Source of the DNA: Sciurus carolinensis | Taxonomy: Eukaryota; Chordata; Mammalia; Rodentia; Sciuridae | Assembly: GCF_902686445.1 (NCBI RefSeq) | Contig: NC_062216.1 | Coordinates: forward strand, 15,521,084 to 15,585,083 | Direction of reading: 5' to 3' | DNA: 64,000 bases | Shown: in pieces, positions 1 through 12,050 of the stretch | Numbering within the stretch: position 1 is the stretch's first letter | Layout: the number at the start of each line of letters is the position of its first letter | Program-made: the position numbers and the translations under genes | The notes under the pieces: model-generated | The model's input: the letters and a program-made list of their open reading frames with translations, nothing else | Databases searched by the model: none | What the model was told of the DNA's origin: nothing

Positions 1-1151
1 CCCAGTCGTCAAGGTTCTACTCTCTGCCCCTATGAAGCTGACTTTTTTAGACTTCACATATAAAAGATCAGGCAGGGCTTGTGTTTCTGAGAATAGCTTG
101 TTTCACTTAGCATGATGTCCTTTAGGTTAAACCAAATGCAAACTGGATTCCATTTTTAATTGCAAATGACAGGATTTCACTCTGTTTAATGTGAAATAGC
201 ATTTCATTGTGTTAAACTACCATTATCTACTCATTTGTTGATGGACACTTGGGTGCACTCCGCACCCTGGCTATTTCACATAATGCTGCTGTGGACACGG
301 GAGTGCGGATACCTGCCACTGATACCGTTTGCTTTGAATATGCCCAGTAGAGAGACTGTTTGATCACATGTTATATTTCTTTCTTTTTTGGGGGGTGAGT
401 ATTGAACTCAGGGGCACTTGACCACTGAGCCACATCCCCAACCCTGTTTTGTATTTTATTTAGAAACAGAGTCTCACTGAGCTGCTTAGCACCTTGCTTT
501 TGCTGAGGCTGGCTTTGAATTCATGATCCTCCTGCCTCAGTCTCCCCAGTTGCTGGGATTATAGGCGTGTGTCACCGCACCCAGAATGTTGTGTTTCTTA
601 AGTTTTTGAGGAACGTCTGCATTGTTCTCTTTAATGGCTATACCAATTTACATTCTCAATAACTGTGTACAAGGGTGCTGTTTTTGTCCCAAATCCTTCT
701 TGACACTTGTTATTATTATTGTCATTATTTTTAATAGCCATTTTTGTGACCATGAGGTAATTTTTTTCATTGTGCTTTTCATTTGCATTTCCCGGGTGAT
801 CAGTGTGGTGCTGAGCTATTTTTCACATGCCTTTTGGTCATTCGTATGTCTTCTTCTGAGAAATGTCATTTTGGGTCTTTGACTCATCTGAAAATCAGCT
901 TATGTATTTTCTTGCTATGGAGTTGTTCGAGTTCCTTATATATTTGGATGTTAACCCCTTATCAGAGGGATGGTTTGCAAATGCTTTCTTCCAACATGGA
1001 GAGTCTCTCTTCATCCTGTTGGTTGTTTCCTTTGCTGTGCAGAAGCTCTTCAGTTCAATACACTCCCATTTGTCATCTTTGTTTGTTTACCTAGCTTTGG
1101 GGTCATATCCAAAGTGTCTTTGCTAAGAACAATGTCAAGAAGCTTTTTCCC
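1..1151 (-). mobile_element. L1 element A, 3' part (ORF2 end and 3' region), oldest of a nest
   Basis: Read on the minus strand, this is the end of L1 ORF2 and adjacent 3' sequence. On the plus strand the familiar reversed L1 order is visible: the 'cacttagcatgatgtcc' region, the 'tgttgatggacactt' region, 'gttgttcgagttccttatat' and 'cctttgctgtgcagaagctc'. It stops at 1151 and resumes at 3941 with the next upstream stretch of ORF2, so one element was split by a later insertion. A SINE interrupts it at 382-585. Frames are full of stops, so it is inactive. Confidence 0.88.
382..585 (-). mobile_element. B1-dID-type SINE (ID fused to B1), sciurid style
   Basis: The left part, read in reverse, is an ID-like unit (tRNA-derived, with 'gaccactgagccacatcccc' as the reversed A-box region). 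The right part is a reversed B1/7SL-derived unit ending in 'gctgggattataggcgtgtg'. A 14-bp target duplication flanks it: ATGTTATATTTCTT at 368-381 and ATGTTGTGTTTCTT at 586-599 (12 of 14 match). It inserted into L1 element A. This dimer is characteristic of squirrel-related rodents and is one of the best clues to the host. Confidence 0.88.
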
Positions 1152-1312
1152 AAGGGTCCTAAAATTCATTTGGAAGACTAAAAGACCCAGAATAGTCAAA
1201 GCAATTCTAATCTCCCAACGCATTGCTGGAGGCATCACAATACCTGGGTTCAAATTATACCACAGAGCTATGGAAATCAAACCTGCATGGTACTGGCACA
1301 AAAACAGACACA
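1152..1312 (+). mobile_element. L1 element B, 5' piece (ORF2), split by element C
   Basis: The plus strand encodes a decayed L1 ORF2 stretch ([14 protein letters not shown], then [14 protein letters not shown], then AWYWHKNRH). The next ORF2 segment is not adjacent but resumes at about 2657, where the text continues 'cagacacatagaccaatgg'. Element B is 5'-truncated. It inserted into element A with a likely imperfect target duplication, GAAGCTTTTTCCC (1139-1151) versus AAAGCGTTTTCTC (3942-3954). Confidence 0.82.
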
Positions 1313-2656
1313 GATTTCTCCTTCTGTAAAATGTCTGTTCCTTTGTCCACTTATTGATTGGATTATTATTATTATTATTATTATTATTATTTTTTGGTGT
1401 TGAGGCTTTTGAGTTCTTTATATATTTTGGAGATTAAGGCTCTATCTGAGGTGCAGGTGGAAAGGATTTTCTCCCATTCTGTAGGCTCTCTCTTCATGGT
1501 ATTGATTGTTTGCTGAGAAGAAGCTTTTTAGTTTGAATGTTGATTCTTGATTTCACTTCTTGAGCTTTAAGTAATCTTGTTAGGGAAGTCAGATCCCAGG
1601 CCCACATGGTAAAGATTTGGGCCTACTTTTGCTTCTATTAGGCACAGGGTCTCTTTTCTAGTACCTAAGTCTTTGATCCACTCTGAGTTGAGTTTCATGC
1701 AGGGTGAGAGATAGGAGTTTAATTTCATTTTAGTACTTATGGATTTCCAGTTTCCCCACCACCATTTGTGGAATAGGCTATCTTTTCTCCAGTGAATGTT
1801 TTTGGCACCTTTGTTTAGTATGAGATAACTATATTTATGTGGGTTTGTCTTGAGCAACAAATATATGAAAAAATGTTTAACATCTTTAGCAATTAGAGAA
1901 ATGCAAATCAAAACTACTCTAAGATTTCATCTCACCCTTGACAGAATGGCAATTACCAATAATACAAACAACAATAAATATTGGTGAGGATGTGGGGGAA
2001 AAGGTACTCATAAATTGCTGGTAGGAATTTAAATTGGTGCAACAATTATGGAAAGTGGTATGGAGATTCCTCAGAAAACTTGGAATGGAATCACCATATG
2101 ATGCACCTATCCCACTCCTTGGTTTTTACTCAAAGGATTTAAAATCAGCATACTACAGTGATGCAGTCACATCCATGTTTATAGCAGCTCAACTCACAAT
2201 AGCTAAACTATGGTGTCAACCTAGGTGCCCTTCCACAGATGAATATAGATATGATGGAATATTAGCTTTAAGGAAGAATGAAATTATGGCATTCGTTGGT
2301 AAATGGATGGAGCTGGAGAATATCAAGCTAAGGGAAACAAGCCAATCCCAAAAAACCAAAGACTGAATGTTTTCTATGATATGCAGATTCTTATTTACAA
2401 TGGAAGGTGGCTAGGGAAGAACAGAGTTACTTCAGATTAGGTAGAGGGGAGTGAAGGGAGGGAAGGGTTATGGGGGTAGGAAGGATAGTAGAATGAATCA
2501 GACATTATTACTCTATGTACATATGTAACTATATGATCAATGAAATTCTACATCATGTACAACTAGAAGAATGAGAAATTATACTCCATCTATATATGAT
2601 GTATATATGATCTACTGTCATGTATAACTCATTAGAACAACAACAACAACAAAACC
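1313..2656. mobile_element. L1 element C, 5'-inverted (twin-primed) copy inside element B
   Basis: 1313 to about 1852 is L1 ORF2 on the minus strand, running from [11 protein letters not shown] to NPINKWTKEQT. From about 1855 the plus strand carries the next ORF2 segment ([21 protein letters not shown] through PYDAPIPLLGFYSKD), then the 3' UTR and a CAA-rich tail at 2636-2654. The inverted piece ends almost exactly where the forward piece begins in L1 order, as twin priming predicts. Flanking repeats support insertion: CAGACACA at 1305-1312 and 2657-2664. Confidence 0.83.
1362..1391. repeat. (ATT)n microsatellite
   Basis: About ten ATT units inside the inverted part of L1 element C. Confidence 0.95.
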
Positions 2657-3940
2657 CAGACACATAGACCAATGGTACAGAATAGAAGACAAACCCACAC
2701 ATCTATGACTATAGATGTCTGATCCTTGACGAAAGTGCCAAAACATATTGGAGAAAACCCAGCCTCTTTAACAAATGGTGCTGGGAAAACTGGTTATCCA
2801 TACATAGAAAAATGAGATTAAATCCTCATCTCTTACCCTGCACAAAAGTAAATTAAAAAATGGATAAAAATATCTAGGATTTAGACCAGAAAATGTATAG
2901 TCAACACTCCAGCATATAGGCACCGACAATGACTCTCTCAGACAATGACCCTATTGAGAAAATAGGGGTCAAGAATTGATAAATGGAATGGCATCAAATT
3001 AAAAAGCTTTTGTACATCAAAATAAACTATTAGAATATGAAGAAAAACCTACAGAATGGGGAAAAATATTTGCTAGCTTCTCTTCTGACATAGGATTAAT
3101 TTCTAGAATATACAAAGAACCCAAAAAAATTTGGCATCAAAACAAAACAAAACAAAATGAATAACCCAATTACTAAATGGGGAAATGAACTAAACAGACA
3201 CTTCTCAAAAGAAGAAATACAAATGACCAACAAATACATGAAAAAAAAAATGTTCAAACTCATTAGCAATTAGGGAAATGCAAATCAAAACTACACTGAG
3301 ATTTCATCTCACGTCAGTCAGAATGGCAGTCATAAAGAATACAAACAAGAGTACATGCTAGAGAAGATGCAGAGAAAAAGGAACACCCTTACACTGTTGG
3401 TGGGATTGTAAATGAATATAACCACTATGGAAATAAGTATGAAGTTTCCTCAAAAAACTAGACAGGAAATCACCTTGTGATCCAGTTATACCACTCCTTG
3501 GTATTATATAGTAGTAAAATTATGGAACCAGCCTAGTGTCCATCAGTGGATGAAAGGATAAAGAAAATGTGGTATATATACACAATGGAGTTTTACTCAA
3601 CCATAAAGAAAAATGAAATTACATCATTTGTAGGAAAATGGATGGAACTTGAGGCCATAATGTGACGTTAAATAAGCCAAACTTAGGTCAAGGGTCATCT
3701 GTTTTTTCTCACATATGGAAGCTAGAGAGGAAAAAGGGAAAGAAGAGAGGTGGTAATCTCATGAAAAGTAAAGCGAGATCAATGGAATAGAGGAAAGGGA
3801 CTGGGGATGGGAGGAGGGGTGGTGGGGGAAGAGCTGAGGAGTGATATTGGCCAAGTTATATTGTGGGCATGTACTAATAGGTAACAAGTTCCACTGTTAC
3901 ATACAACTATAATGTACCAATAAAAAATGTGGAGGAAAGG
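2657..3940 (+). mobile_element. L1 element B, 3' piece (ORF2 end, 3' UTR, poly-A signal)
   Basis: Continues element B from 1312. ORF2 landmarks are the 'acaaatggtgctgggaaaac' region, 'atgaccaacaaatacatg', 'attagcaattagggaaatgc' and 'catcagtggatgaaaggata'. A G/A-rich 3' UTR and an AATAAAA signal near 3920 follow. Many stops and small indels make it non-coding. Its end at 3940 abuts the resumed element A. Confidence 0.85.
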
Positions 3941-4890
3941 AAAAGCGTTTTCTCATATGTTTTCTTCTAGTAGTTTTACATTTTCAGAGCTTGTGTTTAA
4001 GTCTTTAAATCTGTTTTTGTGTATGATGAGAGATAATTTCATTCTTCTACCTGTGGGTATCCAGTTTTAACACCACTGTTTGAAGAGATTGTTCCCCACG
4101 GTCTATTCTTGGGCATCTTTATTAAAGATCAGTTGGCTGTAGATTTGTGGTTTATTTTGGACTCTCTATTCTATTCCATTGGCCTGTATGTTTGTAAAAG
4201 ACTGTACCATGCTATTTTAATTAGCATTCTAGCATCTTTTGAAAACAGGTAGTGTGATGCCTCAAGCTTTGTATTTTCTGTTTCTACCTGGTTTTGACTA
4301 TATTTGCTTCTTTTTTGTTCCAAATGAAATTTTGAATTTTTTTATGTTTCTCTGAGAATTTTGATAGAGATTTCATTAAGTGTATAATTTGCTTTGAGTA
4401 GTATGGATATTTTAATGTTATGTACAATCCCTGCAAATGGAATATTTTTCATTTATTTGGGTCTTCCATAATTTCTTTCTTCCTTGTTTTACAACGTTTA
4501 GAGTGCACAGTTCTTTCACCTTCTTTGTTAAATTTATTTGTATTTTATTTTTGAGTAACTATTGTAAGTGGGATTACTTTCTTGATTTCTTTTTTTTTTG
4601 CATTGTTCATTTTTAGTGTACAGAAGCACTACTGGTTTTTGTATGTTAGCTTTGCATCCTATTTTGCATCCAATTTTGCTGAATTTGTTTATTATTTTGC
4701 TGATTTTTTTGGGGGTGGAGTCTTTAGGGTTTTCCATATGTAAAATCGTGTCATCTGCAAAATAGAGGTGCTTTAACTTCTTCCTGAAGTACCTGCCTTC
4801 CCCGCTGCCCCCCAGTTCCCCGCCTAACTGCTCTGAACTGGACTTCCAGCACTACGTTGAACAGAACTGACAAGAGTGCAATTCCCTTCC
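3941..4890 (-). mobile_element. L1 element A, upstream part (middle of ORF2)
   Basis: Minus-strand L1 ORF2, the direct continuation of 1-1151. Plus-strand landmarks in reversed order are 'gttttcttctagtagtttta', 'gatcagttggctgtagattt', 'ggtagtgtgatgcctc', 'gtcatctgcaaa' and 'gacttccagcactacgttga'. Similarity fades near 4890. It is heavily mutated. Confidence 0.85.
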
Positions 4891-7800
4891 CCCAAAGAAA
4901 GTCGAGTGCTTTTGAAAGGGAAAAGGTGTCCAGTGGGGCTCTTGTGCAGGAAATAGTGACTGATCTGATGGGTGCTGCTGATTTTGGGGAGACAACAGGA
5001 AAGCATCTGGATCCTGGATAGGGGTTAGAGGTACAGGAAGAGTGCCGGCAAGGGACTATACCTGAGGTCACACTCTCCCCTATGCATGATTTTGTCCTGA
5101 AGCAGTCTACCTCTTTGGTCTGCTCTGTATTGATTGAAAGGCAGCAGGAAATTCACAGACTTGGAGCTTGAGCAATCTATGGACTGGGTGCAGGGTATTG
5201 ACTGCCCCAAGTTTCCTCAGCTTCCTGGGCAAGGTTGACCCTCATCCTGGAGACACAGGAGGCTTCCTTGGGAGCTGCTGAGGAACCACGAGAACTAGTC
5301 ACTTTCTTGCACAGGGAACGGACAATGGTATTGGAAAAGTATCCTAAAAGAGAGACTGTGGAAGCTTCCTCCAGGGGGCAGATGCGGGGGTCATGAGGGA
5401 CCCTGGAACTTGAGCTTAATAGGTGGAATCCCAAGAGTGTGATGATAGAAAGGGGATTGAAATTGGAGTCTGTTTGGGGAATGTTTTAAGGTATGTTCCC
5501 ATGACTGAGGCAAGAATTTACTCAAAGTAATTTACTCAAAGTACTCAAAGTACTTTTTTGGGAGGTGATTCCAGGTAGCACTGATAAAAGCATGGGAAAT
5601 GAGGCAGGGTGTGGAGCAGGTGACATCTGTAGAAAACTGAGCCTCAGTCCTGCTGGGGACCTATGGGAGACAGTGTAGAACCCACTGGAGAGGTATTCGA
5701 CCTGAAGAGTGAGCAAATGGAATTTCCCAACACCTCTCTACCACTGGCTGATGGCTGATTCAGGGTACACTAATTGTCCAGACCTTCTGGGAAGTTCATG
5801 TTGGAAAACTGCAGGCAACAAGGGATGGCTTTGGCAAATACTGGAACAGTAAGTGCTTAGGGAATGTAGGCAGGAAACCGACAGCTTCTGCTACAGGCCA
5901 CCTCTTGCACCCTCATGTTCCAGTGCTTTTTCTAATGGTGACTGATCCTCATTTCTTAAAGGCAACAGGAAGATTAGTGAGGCCAATTGGGTGGTTGCTG
6001 CTGCCATTGATCCTGTAGTTGTGATTACCTATTCATCATGTGAATTCACAAATTCTAAGCTATTCTCATGCCTAGTCAGCAGCTCTGATACACTTTGCTT
6101 CCCTGGTGGGAGAGGCTGAGCCCCTGGTTACCATGACTTTATCAGGCCATTGACTGAGACAGTTGCCCACTCATGGCTCTCACCAATTAGTGCCCCCGTG
6201 AATTGCCCAAGTTCCAGGCATACTCTCTCCTGTCACTATGACGTAGGAGAAATTCTCTTGCTTATGACAATACGGATCATTTTCCCTGTAGTTTAATAAC
6301 TTTCTTAGTCTGTTGAAACATTGGTGAGGAGCCCAAAATGGTCCAAGAGCAGCCTCCACTTTGGCATTAGAGGAAACCTTCCTTTGTACCCTGTTTGAGA
6401 TATTCTCTCTCCCTGAAACAAGATTCATCAGATCCTGAAGGTGCAGGGTCAGGATGCATGCATTCCGCAAATGGGTCCTGGGAGTGATGGTGAGAAGGGC
6501 CACCTCTCCTGCCAGCCCTTGGATTTCAGACTCATGTATTTCAGTTACTGGGACACAGTCATAAAGGAGCCATTGGTTCATGTATATGTTGTATCTTGAT
6601 TAGTGCCTAACCTCTTGGGTATCATGACCAAACTGGAACTTAGTCAAAACTTCAAGGGGGTGTTCCGAAGCTCTAGAAAACTGGAAGCTTCTGAGAAGTT
6701 GATATATGGCAGGCTAGTGGGATCTGTGACGCTGTACCCACTGGCATACCTCTCTCCTTATAAAGTGGGACTTTGGGGCCACAGCAACATTATGGAGGAT
6801 TTCACAAGAGTAAATTAGATAGTCTGTGAGCACTTGGATAGTGGTTCTGTCCAAGACACCATGTGTCCAAGAGGTGAGCCATTGTTACACTATGACACCA
6901 TATGTGTCAACACAATAACAAACTTGTTTTTCAGTGTGGATGTCACGAACTTGCTACAAAGTGTTCTCCTTGAGGGATAGTACCATCTGGAGGGCTTAGC
7001 ATTGGTCACGTATGAGCTAGATCAGTAGCTAGCTCAGTCTCAGGCTGGTAAAAGCCCATGAGTAGACAGCTCCTTGACTGTCAACATCGTACATTTCAAA
7101 GGCTGGCTGACTTCAGAATTCTGTCCATTTGATTGTTCCATGCCTCCTTTGAGGGGATGCTCTCTGGCGGGGCATTGAGAAGGTCCATGCACTTTGTCCC
7201 CGTCTTCCCATCTTACTCTTCCTAGGCTGTTGACCATAGCCAGCTAGGCTATTCACCACTGCGTGGAGGCCTGGAGTATGTGACTGTGGCAGCCTCAGCC
7301 CCAGCTCTCCCAAGATCAGATTGATGGACAGGTGAAGTGCTCAAGGCTCTCTCACAGGGAGGTTTTCCATTTCCTGCTGATTTTCAAGGCCACACCTGAA
7401 AAGATGTATGGATACAGTAGTTCGTTTTTGGGATCCACTGGTATTTAATGAGTTGACGTATCTGATCCAAATGTAGAGGTTCCCTTCTCCATCAGTTAGT
7501 GGAGAGAAGTATGAACGAAACACATTGGTGCAACAAAAGTAGGTAACATGAGATCTAGGTCACCTGTTCGTGCCCTCGAGACCTGCTTGGACCTCATCCA
7601 ATGTGCTATTTTCATTAAATGGTAGAATGCTTCAGTATTCATGCAACTTATGACTCGGTGGGTCTGAAATACCCAGATCACAGTGGATAGTTCTGATCTC
7701 ATTTTTCCTGGATGTCCCAGGTGTTCAGAACCTACTAGGGCTGAACAGTATGCTTAAAGTTGTTTCTTTACTGGTAGATGCTTTTTCTGCAATTAAGCCT

Positions 7801-7965
7801 TGTTCTAGAATAATAAGGTTTTGTTCTGTGATTCCCTGGCTTAAGTGTTGCAAAGACTTCAAATGCTGCCATCTTCCCCAGATACTGCTTGCATCATGGA
7901 ATCTTCCAGGTCTTATGATGCCAAACATGGAGACTCTCTCTTCAAGATGAGACCTTTGAAGTTTC
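4890..7965 (-). other. Unassigned 3-kb block, possibly decayed ERV/MaLR interior
   Basis: No simple repeats and no recognised SINE, L2 or MIR. A run of moderate minus-strand open frames lies here (for example 6180-6581, 133 codons; 7040-7237; 7341-7523; 7496-7702), none of which I recognise. The block ends directly beside a minus-strand MaLR-type LTR at 7967-8390, which is the 5' side for that strand. An eroded internal region of that retroelement is therefore the simplest guess. This is inference. No primer-binding site or retroviral protein motif was identified, and no matching LTR was seen near 4900. Confidence 0.3.
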
Positions 7966-7966
7966 T

Positions 7967-8390
7967 ATCAGTTCATTTTCTGTTACTACAATGACATACC
8001 TGAGGCTGGATATTTAATAAATAACAGAGGTTTATTTAGCTTGTAGTTCTGAAGATTCACAAGTGTGGCACTAGCATCAGCTTAGATCTGGGGAGAACTT
8101 CATGAAGGATGAATCACAATAGCAAGAGTGAGTGTGAGAGTGAGTTATCACACCACAACACGTGAAGCTGAGAGAGCAGAGGGGCCGAGCTTCCGCTCAC
8201 GAGACCAGAAAACTCACTTCAGGAGATCAGAATCAACCCCTTCCAGGGGCAGCATCTCCAGGGACCTAACGACCTCCCAGTAGACCTCACCTCTTAAAGG
8301 TTCTACCTCCTCCTCACTTCACCAGTCTTGGGACTAAGTCCTAACATATGAACCCTCAAAGGACACATTCAAACCATATCCAAACTGCCA
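7967..8390 (-). mobile_element. MaLR-type LTR (MST/MLT1-like)
   Basis: The plus strand shows the reversed MaLR pattern: 'acctgaggctgga', 'gaggtttatttagc', then 'ggactaagtcctaacatatg' and 'ggacacattcaaaccatat'. Read on the minus strand it starts near 8390 with a TG dinucleotide and 'gatatggtttgaatgtgtcc'. Boundaries are approximate. Confidence 0.7.
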
Positions 8391-8580
8391 CCGAGTCTAG
8401 GGATTTTTCCTTTACTTTGGAGAAAATATCTCAATGTGTCTCTGACCACTGGACTTTCAAAACCTTTATAATGTGGCAGGCGCTGAGTCTTTGTAGGGAT
8501 TATCTCTGACCACTGGTACACATATTCACCAGGGCTTCTGAGCTCTGTTACTTCCTATTCACTGGAAATATTATGATAAT

Positions 8581-9005
8581 TGTTATGATTTGGATACAAG
8601 GTGTCCCCCAAAAGCTCATAGGTGAGACAATGCAAGGTTAGGAGGAGAAATGATTGAGTCATAGCATTGACCTAATCAGCAAATTAATCCCTGATGGGAT
8701 CAACGGAGTGGTAACTGGAGGCAGGTGGGATGTGGCTGGAGGAAGTGGTTCATTGCTATGGGGTATATATTTTATATCTGGAGAGTGGAGTCTCTTTCTC
8801 TGCTTCCTAATCAACTTATGAGCTGTTTCCCTCTGCCACACTCTTCTGCTATGATGTTCTGCCTCACCTGGAGCCCCAAGGAATGAAACTGGCCTTCTAT
8901 GGGCTAAGACTTCTGAAACTGTGAGCACTCAAATAAACTTTTCCTCCCCTAAAATTATTCTGGTAAGGTCCTTCCGTCAGAGCAGTGAAACAGCTGACTA
9001 AAACA
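8581..9005 (+). mobile_element. MT/ORR1-like MaLR solo LTR
   Basis: Starts TGTTATGATTTGGATACAAG and ends CTGACTAAAACA. Internal marks shared with the copy at 60933-61366 are 'gagacaatgcaag', 'ctggaggaagtg' and the AAATAAAC polyadenylation region. A possible 5-bp target repeat flanks it (ATAAT 8576-8580, ATGAT 9006-9010). No internal region adjoins it, so it looks like a solo LTR. Confidence 0.75.
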
Positions 9006-9566
9006 ATGATGTTACCAGTGTAATGGACCAGTCTGAAGTTCTGTGCAAAGTACAGGAAATAAAATTCTCTTTGAACTATATTGGAACAGAGAGTAGAAAA
9101 CTTAAACAGCTCAAGGACTACCATTCATTTGTACAATTACGCATGCCAGGTGAATGTACAGTGTTTCTGATCCTCCTTGAGGGGGATTGACAAAATGCAT
9201 TCACTAGATTGAAAACCACATACCTAGTGTGGATCTGTTTTACCAAATCTATCTGGTAAAAGAATGGCCATTGAGACACCAATTGGTTAAGTTTAATAAT
9301 TAACTGTCATCTGCCAAGAGTCACCTGATTTTGCTGCTGAATTGAATGGAGACGTGATAGGGTCCTCCACTGCCTTGTGTCCTTTAAGACTCAGAAGAAG
9401 GCCCTAGGCTCAATCATTCCAAGATGTGGTGTGATTTTACTCTCTTGGCCCCAGTGTGTGTGCATGTGCTTGTGTGTGTCATAGGGAAGTGCTTTCATGT
9501 TAATAAACTATCCACCCAACTTTATATTCCACTTCCCCAGTCTAGTCCTTCCAAGGTCCATTCCCA
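9006..9566. other. Unassigned, non-coding
   Basis: No recognised gene or repeat. Short GT-rich run near 9455-9480. Confidence 0.5.
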
Positions 9567-9948
9567 GGATCAGTTTCAGAGATTCAGACCATGGTCAGCT
9601 GGCTCCACTGCTCTGGGCCTGAGGTAAGACAGAACATCATGGTGGAAGGGCAGGGCAGAGAAAGTTGCTCTCCTCATGGCAGTTGGGAAACACAGAGAGA
9701 GTGGGGGGAGAAGCCAAGGAGATGCAATACAAACCCCAAGGGTGTACTCCCATGACCTACTACCTTCAGCCATGCCTCATCTGCCTATGGTTAACATCCC
9801 GAATAGCCATCCTTTCAAATTACTAATCCATAAACTGGATTAGTCCATTGGTTAGGTTACAACTCTCATAATCTAATGATTTCACTTCTGACCATTGCTA
9901 CCTTGTCTCCTGTGCTTCGGGGGAATACCTCGTTTCCAAACCGTAACA
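9567..9948 (-). mobile_element. MT/ORR1-like LTR, 3'-truncated
   Basis: The plus strand carries 'agacagaacatcatggtgga', the 'ctggattagtcc' region, 'ctcataatctaatgattt' and 'tttccaaaccgtaaca'. This is the same layout as the minus-strand copies at 25601-25970 and 44737-45185. On the minus strand it begins TGTTACGGTTTGG at 9948. The distal LTR end is missing at the left. Confidence 0.68.
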
Positions 9949-12050
9949 GCAGTCATCTTCAGATCAGATTTAGTGGGAAAATGTTTCTGCTTCTAAAAGT
10001 GTGCTTGAAAACCACTGATGTAATCCGCTTTATTTACTTTGGGTGAATTCATTTGGCAAGATGGAGGGCCAGGCTTTGGGACTCGTATCCTGGAGTCCTG
10101 GCACACAAGGAACAGCTGTTGTTCTTCTTGACAGTAACTGTCACTTAAAATGTTCTTTCTCCCATCCTCTGTCAGTCCAGAGCAGGCCAGAACTTTTAGC
10201 ATTGGTCATCTTGTGTCTCCTGCATATTTACTTCAGAAAGCAACCCCACAGGAAGTACATGGAAGTCCTTGGAGAAGGTGTCAATCCATTTCCAAGTTTT
10301 AGGGATTTCAGCAGGTCCCTTATCCATGTTCCCTCGCACCTCTTTTCACAAGAGAAATCCATTTGGGCCCAGAAGACTTCTTGACAGGCCTCTGCTCGCC
10401 TAGCACCTTGGACAGGGACACAGGAGGCCATTTCCAAGACTATTTCTCTCAGGGGAACAATTTACTCTTTGCTCTGTGCATGTCAGCAGAGCTCTTAAAT
10501 TTCGAGGACAGTTGGATGAAATTGGATGTAGCCAATTTGCATCTTCAAATCGGTTTTGTACACCCGCGCGCGTGCACTGACATCTCTGGGGACGAGGGAG
10601 GAATGGTATCTGACAGCTCATGGGCACTGAGATGACAGTTTGCTCTGCTTTGTCTTTGGGCACGGTCCTATGTAACCTTGCACCTCAGTTTCTTTTTATA
10701 GGAACTTGGGTGATCTCTGAGGTCTCTTTTGGCTTTAGTGTTCTATGGTTTTATATCTGTGGGGAAAGAGGCTGGTAAGAAAACCAATGGTCCGTGCTCC
10801 AGTTGAAGCTGAGTTGCAACTCCAATGGGTACACTAAAGCTGCTTTGCACAGTCTTGGCCTGAGACCCAGGCTCCATGTTTGGATGTCACACTGGTGAGC
10901 AGACCTGGAAGCGTTGCAGGGATGTCCTGCTGCAGGCTCTGTGTAGCTGCAGTTGACTGTGCAGGGTATGGAAGGTCCTTATGGCTCTTGGTAGCATCAC
11001 CTATAAAGAGAGGCAGAAGGAACCGCTCCATGGATTTGGAGAGGAATAACCAGGAAGTACTGGGAGCCACAGGCATTCATCAGTTTTAGCTTCTCCTTGC
11101 TGCTAGGGCCCTGTGTCAGGAGTGGTAGGTTTGGGCAAGAGTCCTCCATGGGTCATTCTTGTCACCTCTTCCTCTTTATCTTCCACAGCTCCTGCAGCTC
11201 AAGGACTTTTTCCCTCTGCAGTTGTCCTCTCTTTCTCTTTCTCCTGCATCATTAATTTTTACCTCCCTACTCTCTGCTGGAATATTCCCATCAGAATACA
11301 AACATACTATAATATCTTCAATCTTAAAAAAAGAATCTCCCTCGGCCCCCGCATCCCTACTGCTCAATTTCTCTGCTTGCTTTGACAGCAAAACGTATCA
11401 ATACCTGCCATCTCTACTGCTTCACCTCTAATTCTCCAGCGAGCCTGTTCGAAGCAGCTTCCATTCCTACCCTCCAGGAGTGGCCCTGGCTGGCATTGCC
11501 CATTGCTAAATTCAGAGGTCAAGGCAGGATCCTCACGTTGACTGACTGGCCACGTTTGTCACGGCTGATTACCGTGTTTATTGAGACACACCTTCCCTTG
11601 GTTCACGGTGGCTCCTCAGCAGGCACCTTTGCTGGGTTTTCCTTGTCTTCCTGACCTCTTAATATTGGAGGCCCCTGGGATCAGTTCTCTGACTTCTTCT
11701 TTCAGGTTTTAAAAGCATATCTCCAGCACTGGCTCTGACTTTTCCCTTCTGACTACAGTCTGATACATGGAGCTTGCTTGGTGATTTCATAGGCACCTTG
11801 AACTTAACATATTCCAAACCAAACACATCTTACAAAACAGCAACCCAGATTTCTCTATTTTAGTAACAGGAAAATAAATTTTTCCAGGAATTCCAAGCAC
11901 AAAAACCTGACAATCCCCTTCGATGCCTCTCTTCCTCTTCCTTCCTGCTTGCAACCTGTTCAGCAAAGCAAGGCAGCTGGACCTTCAAAACTGTCCTGCC
12001 CTCAGCCCCTTCCCCCACGGCTGCCTCAGCTCCCGGAGCAGGTCACTGTG
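9949..12050. other. Unassigned, non-coding
   Basis: Ordinary unique or very old sequence. Open frames of up to 113 codons overlap on both strands, with no recognisable domain and no convincing splice or promoter context. A short CpG-bearing run 'cccgcgcgcgtgc' sits at 10563-10575. Confidence 0.5.

Noticed and set aside
622..1329. Overlapping plus-strand frames with hydrophobic stretches
   Set aside because: Antisense of L1 element A running into element B. No independent gene.
2034..2366. 110-codon plus-strand frame
   Set aside because: It is a piece of decayed L1 ORF2 (element C), not a host gene.
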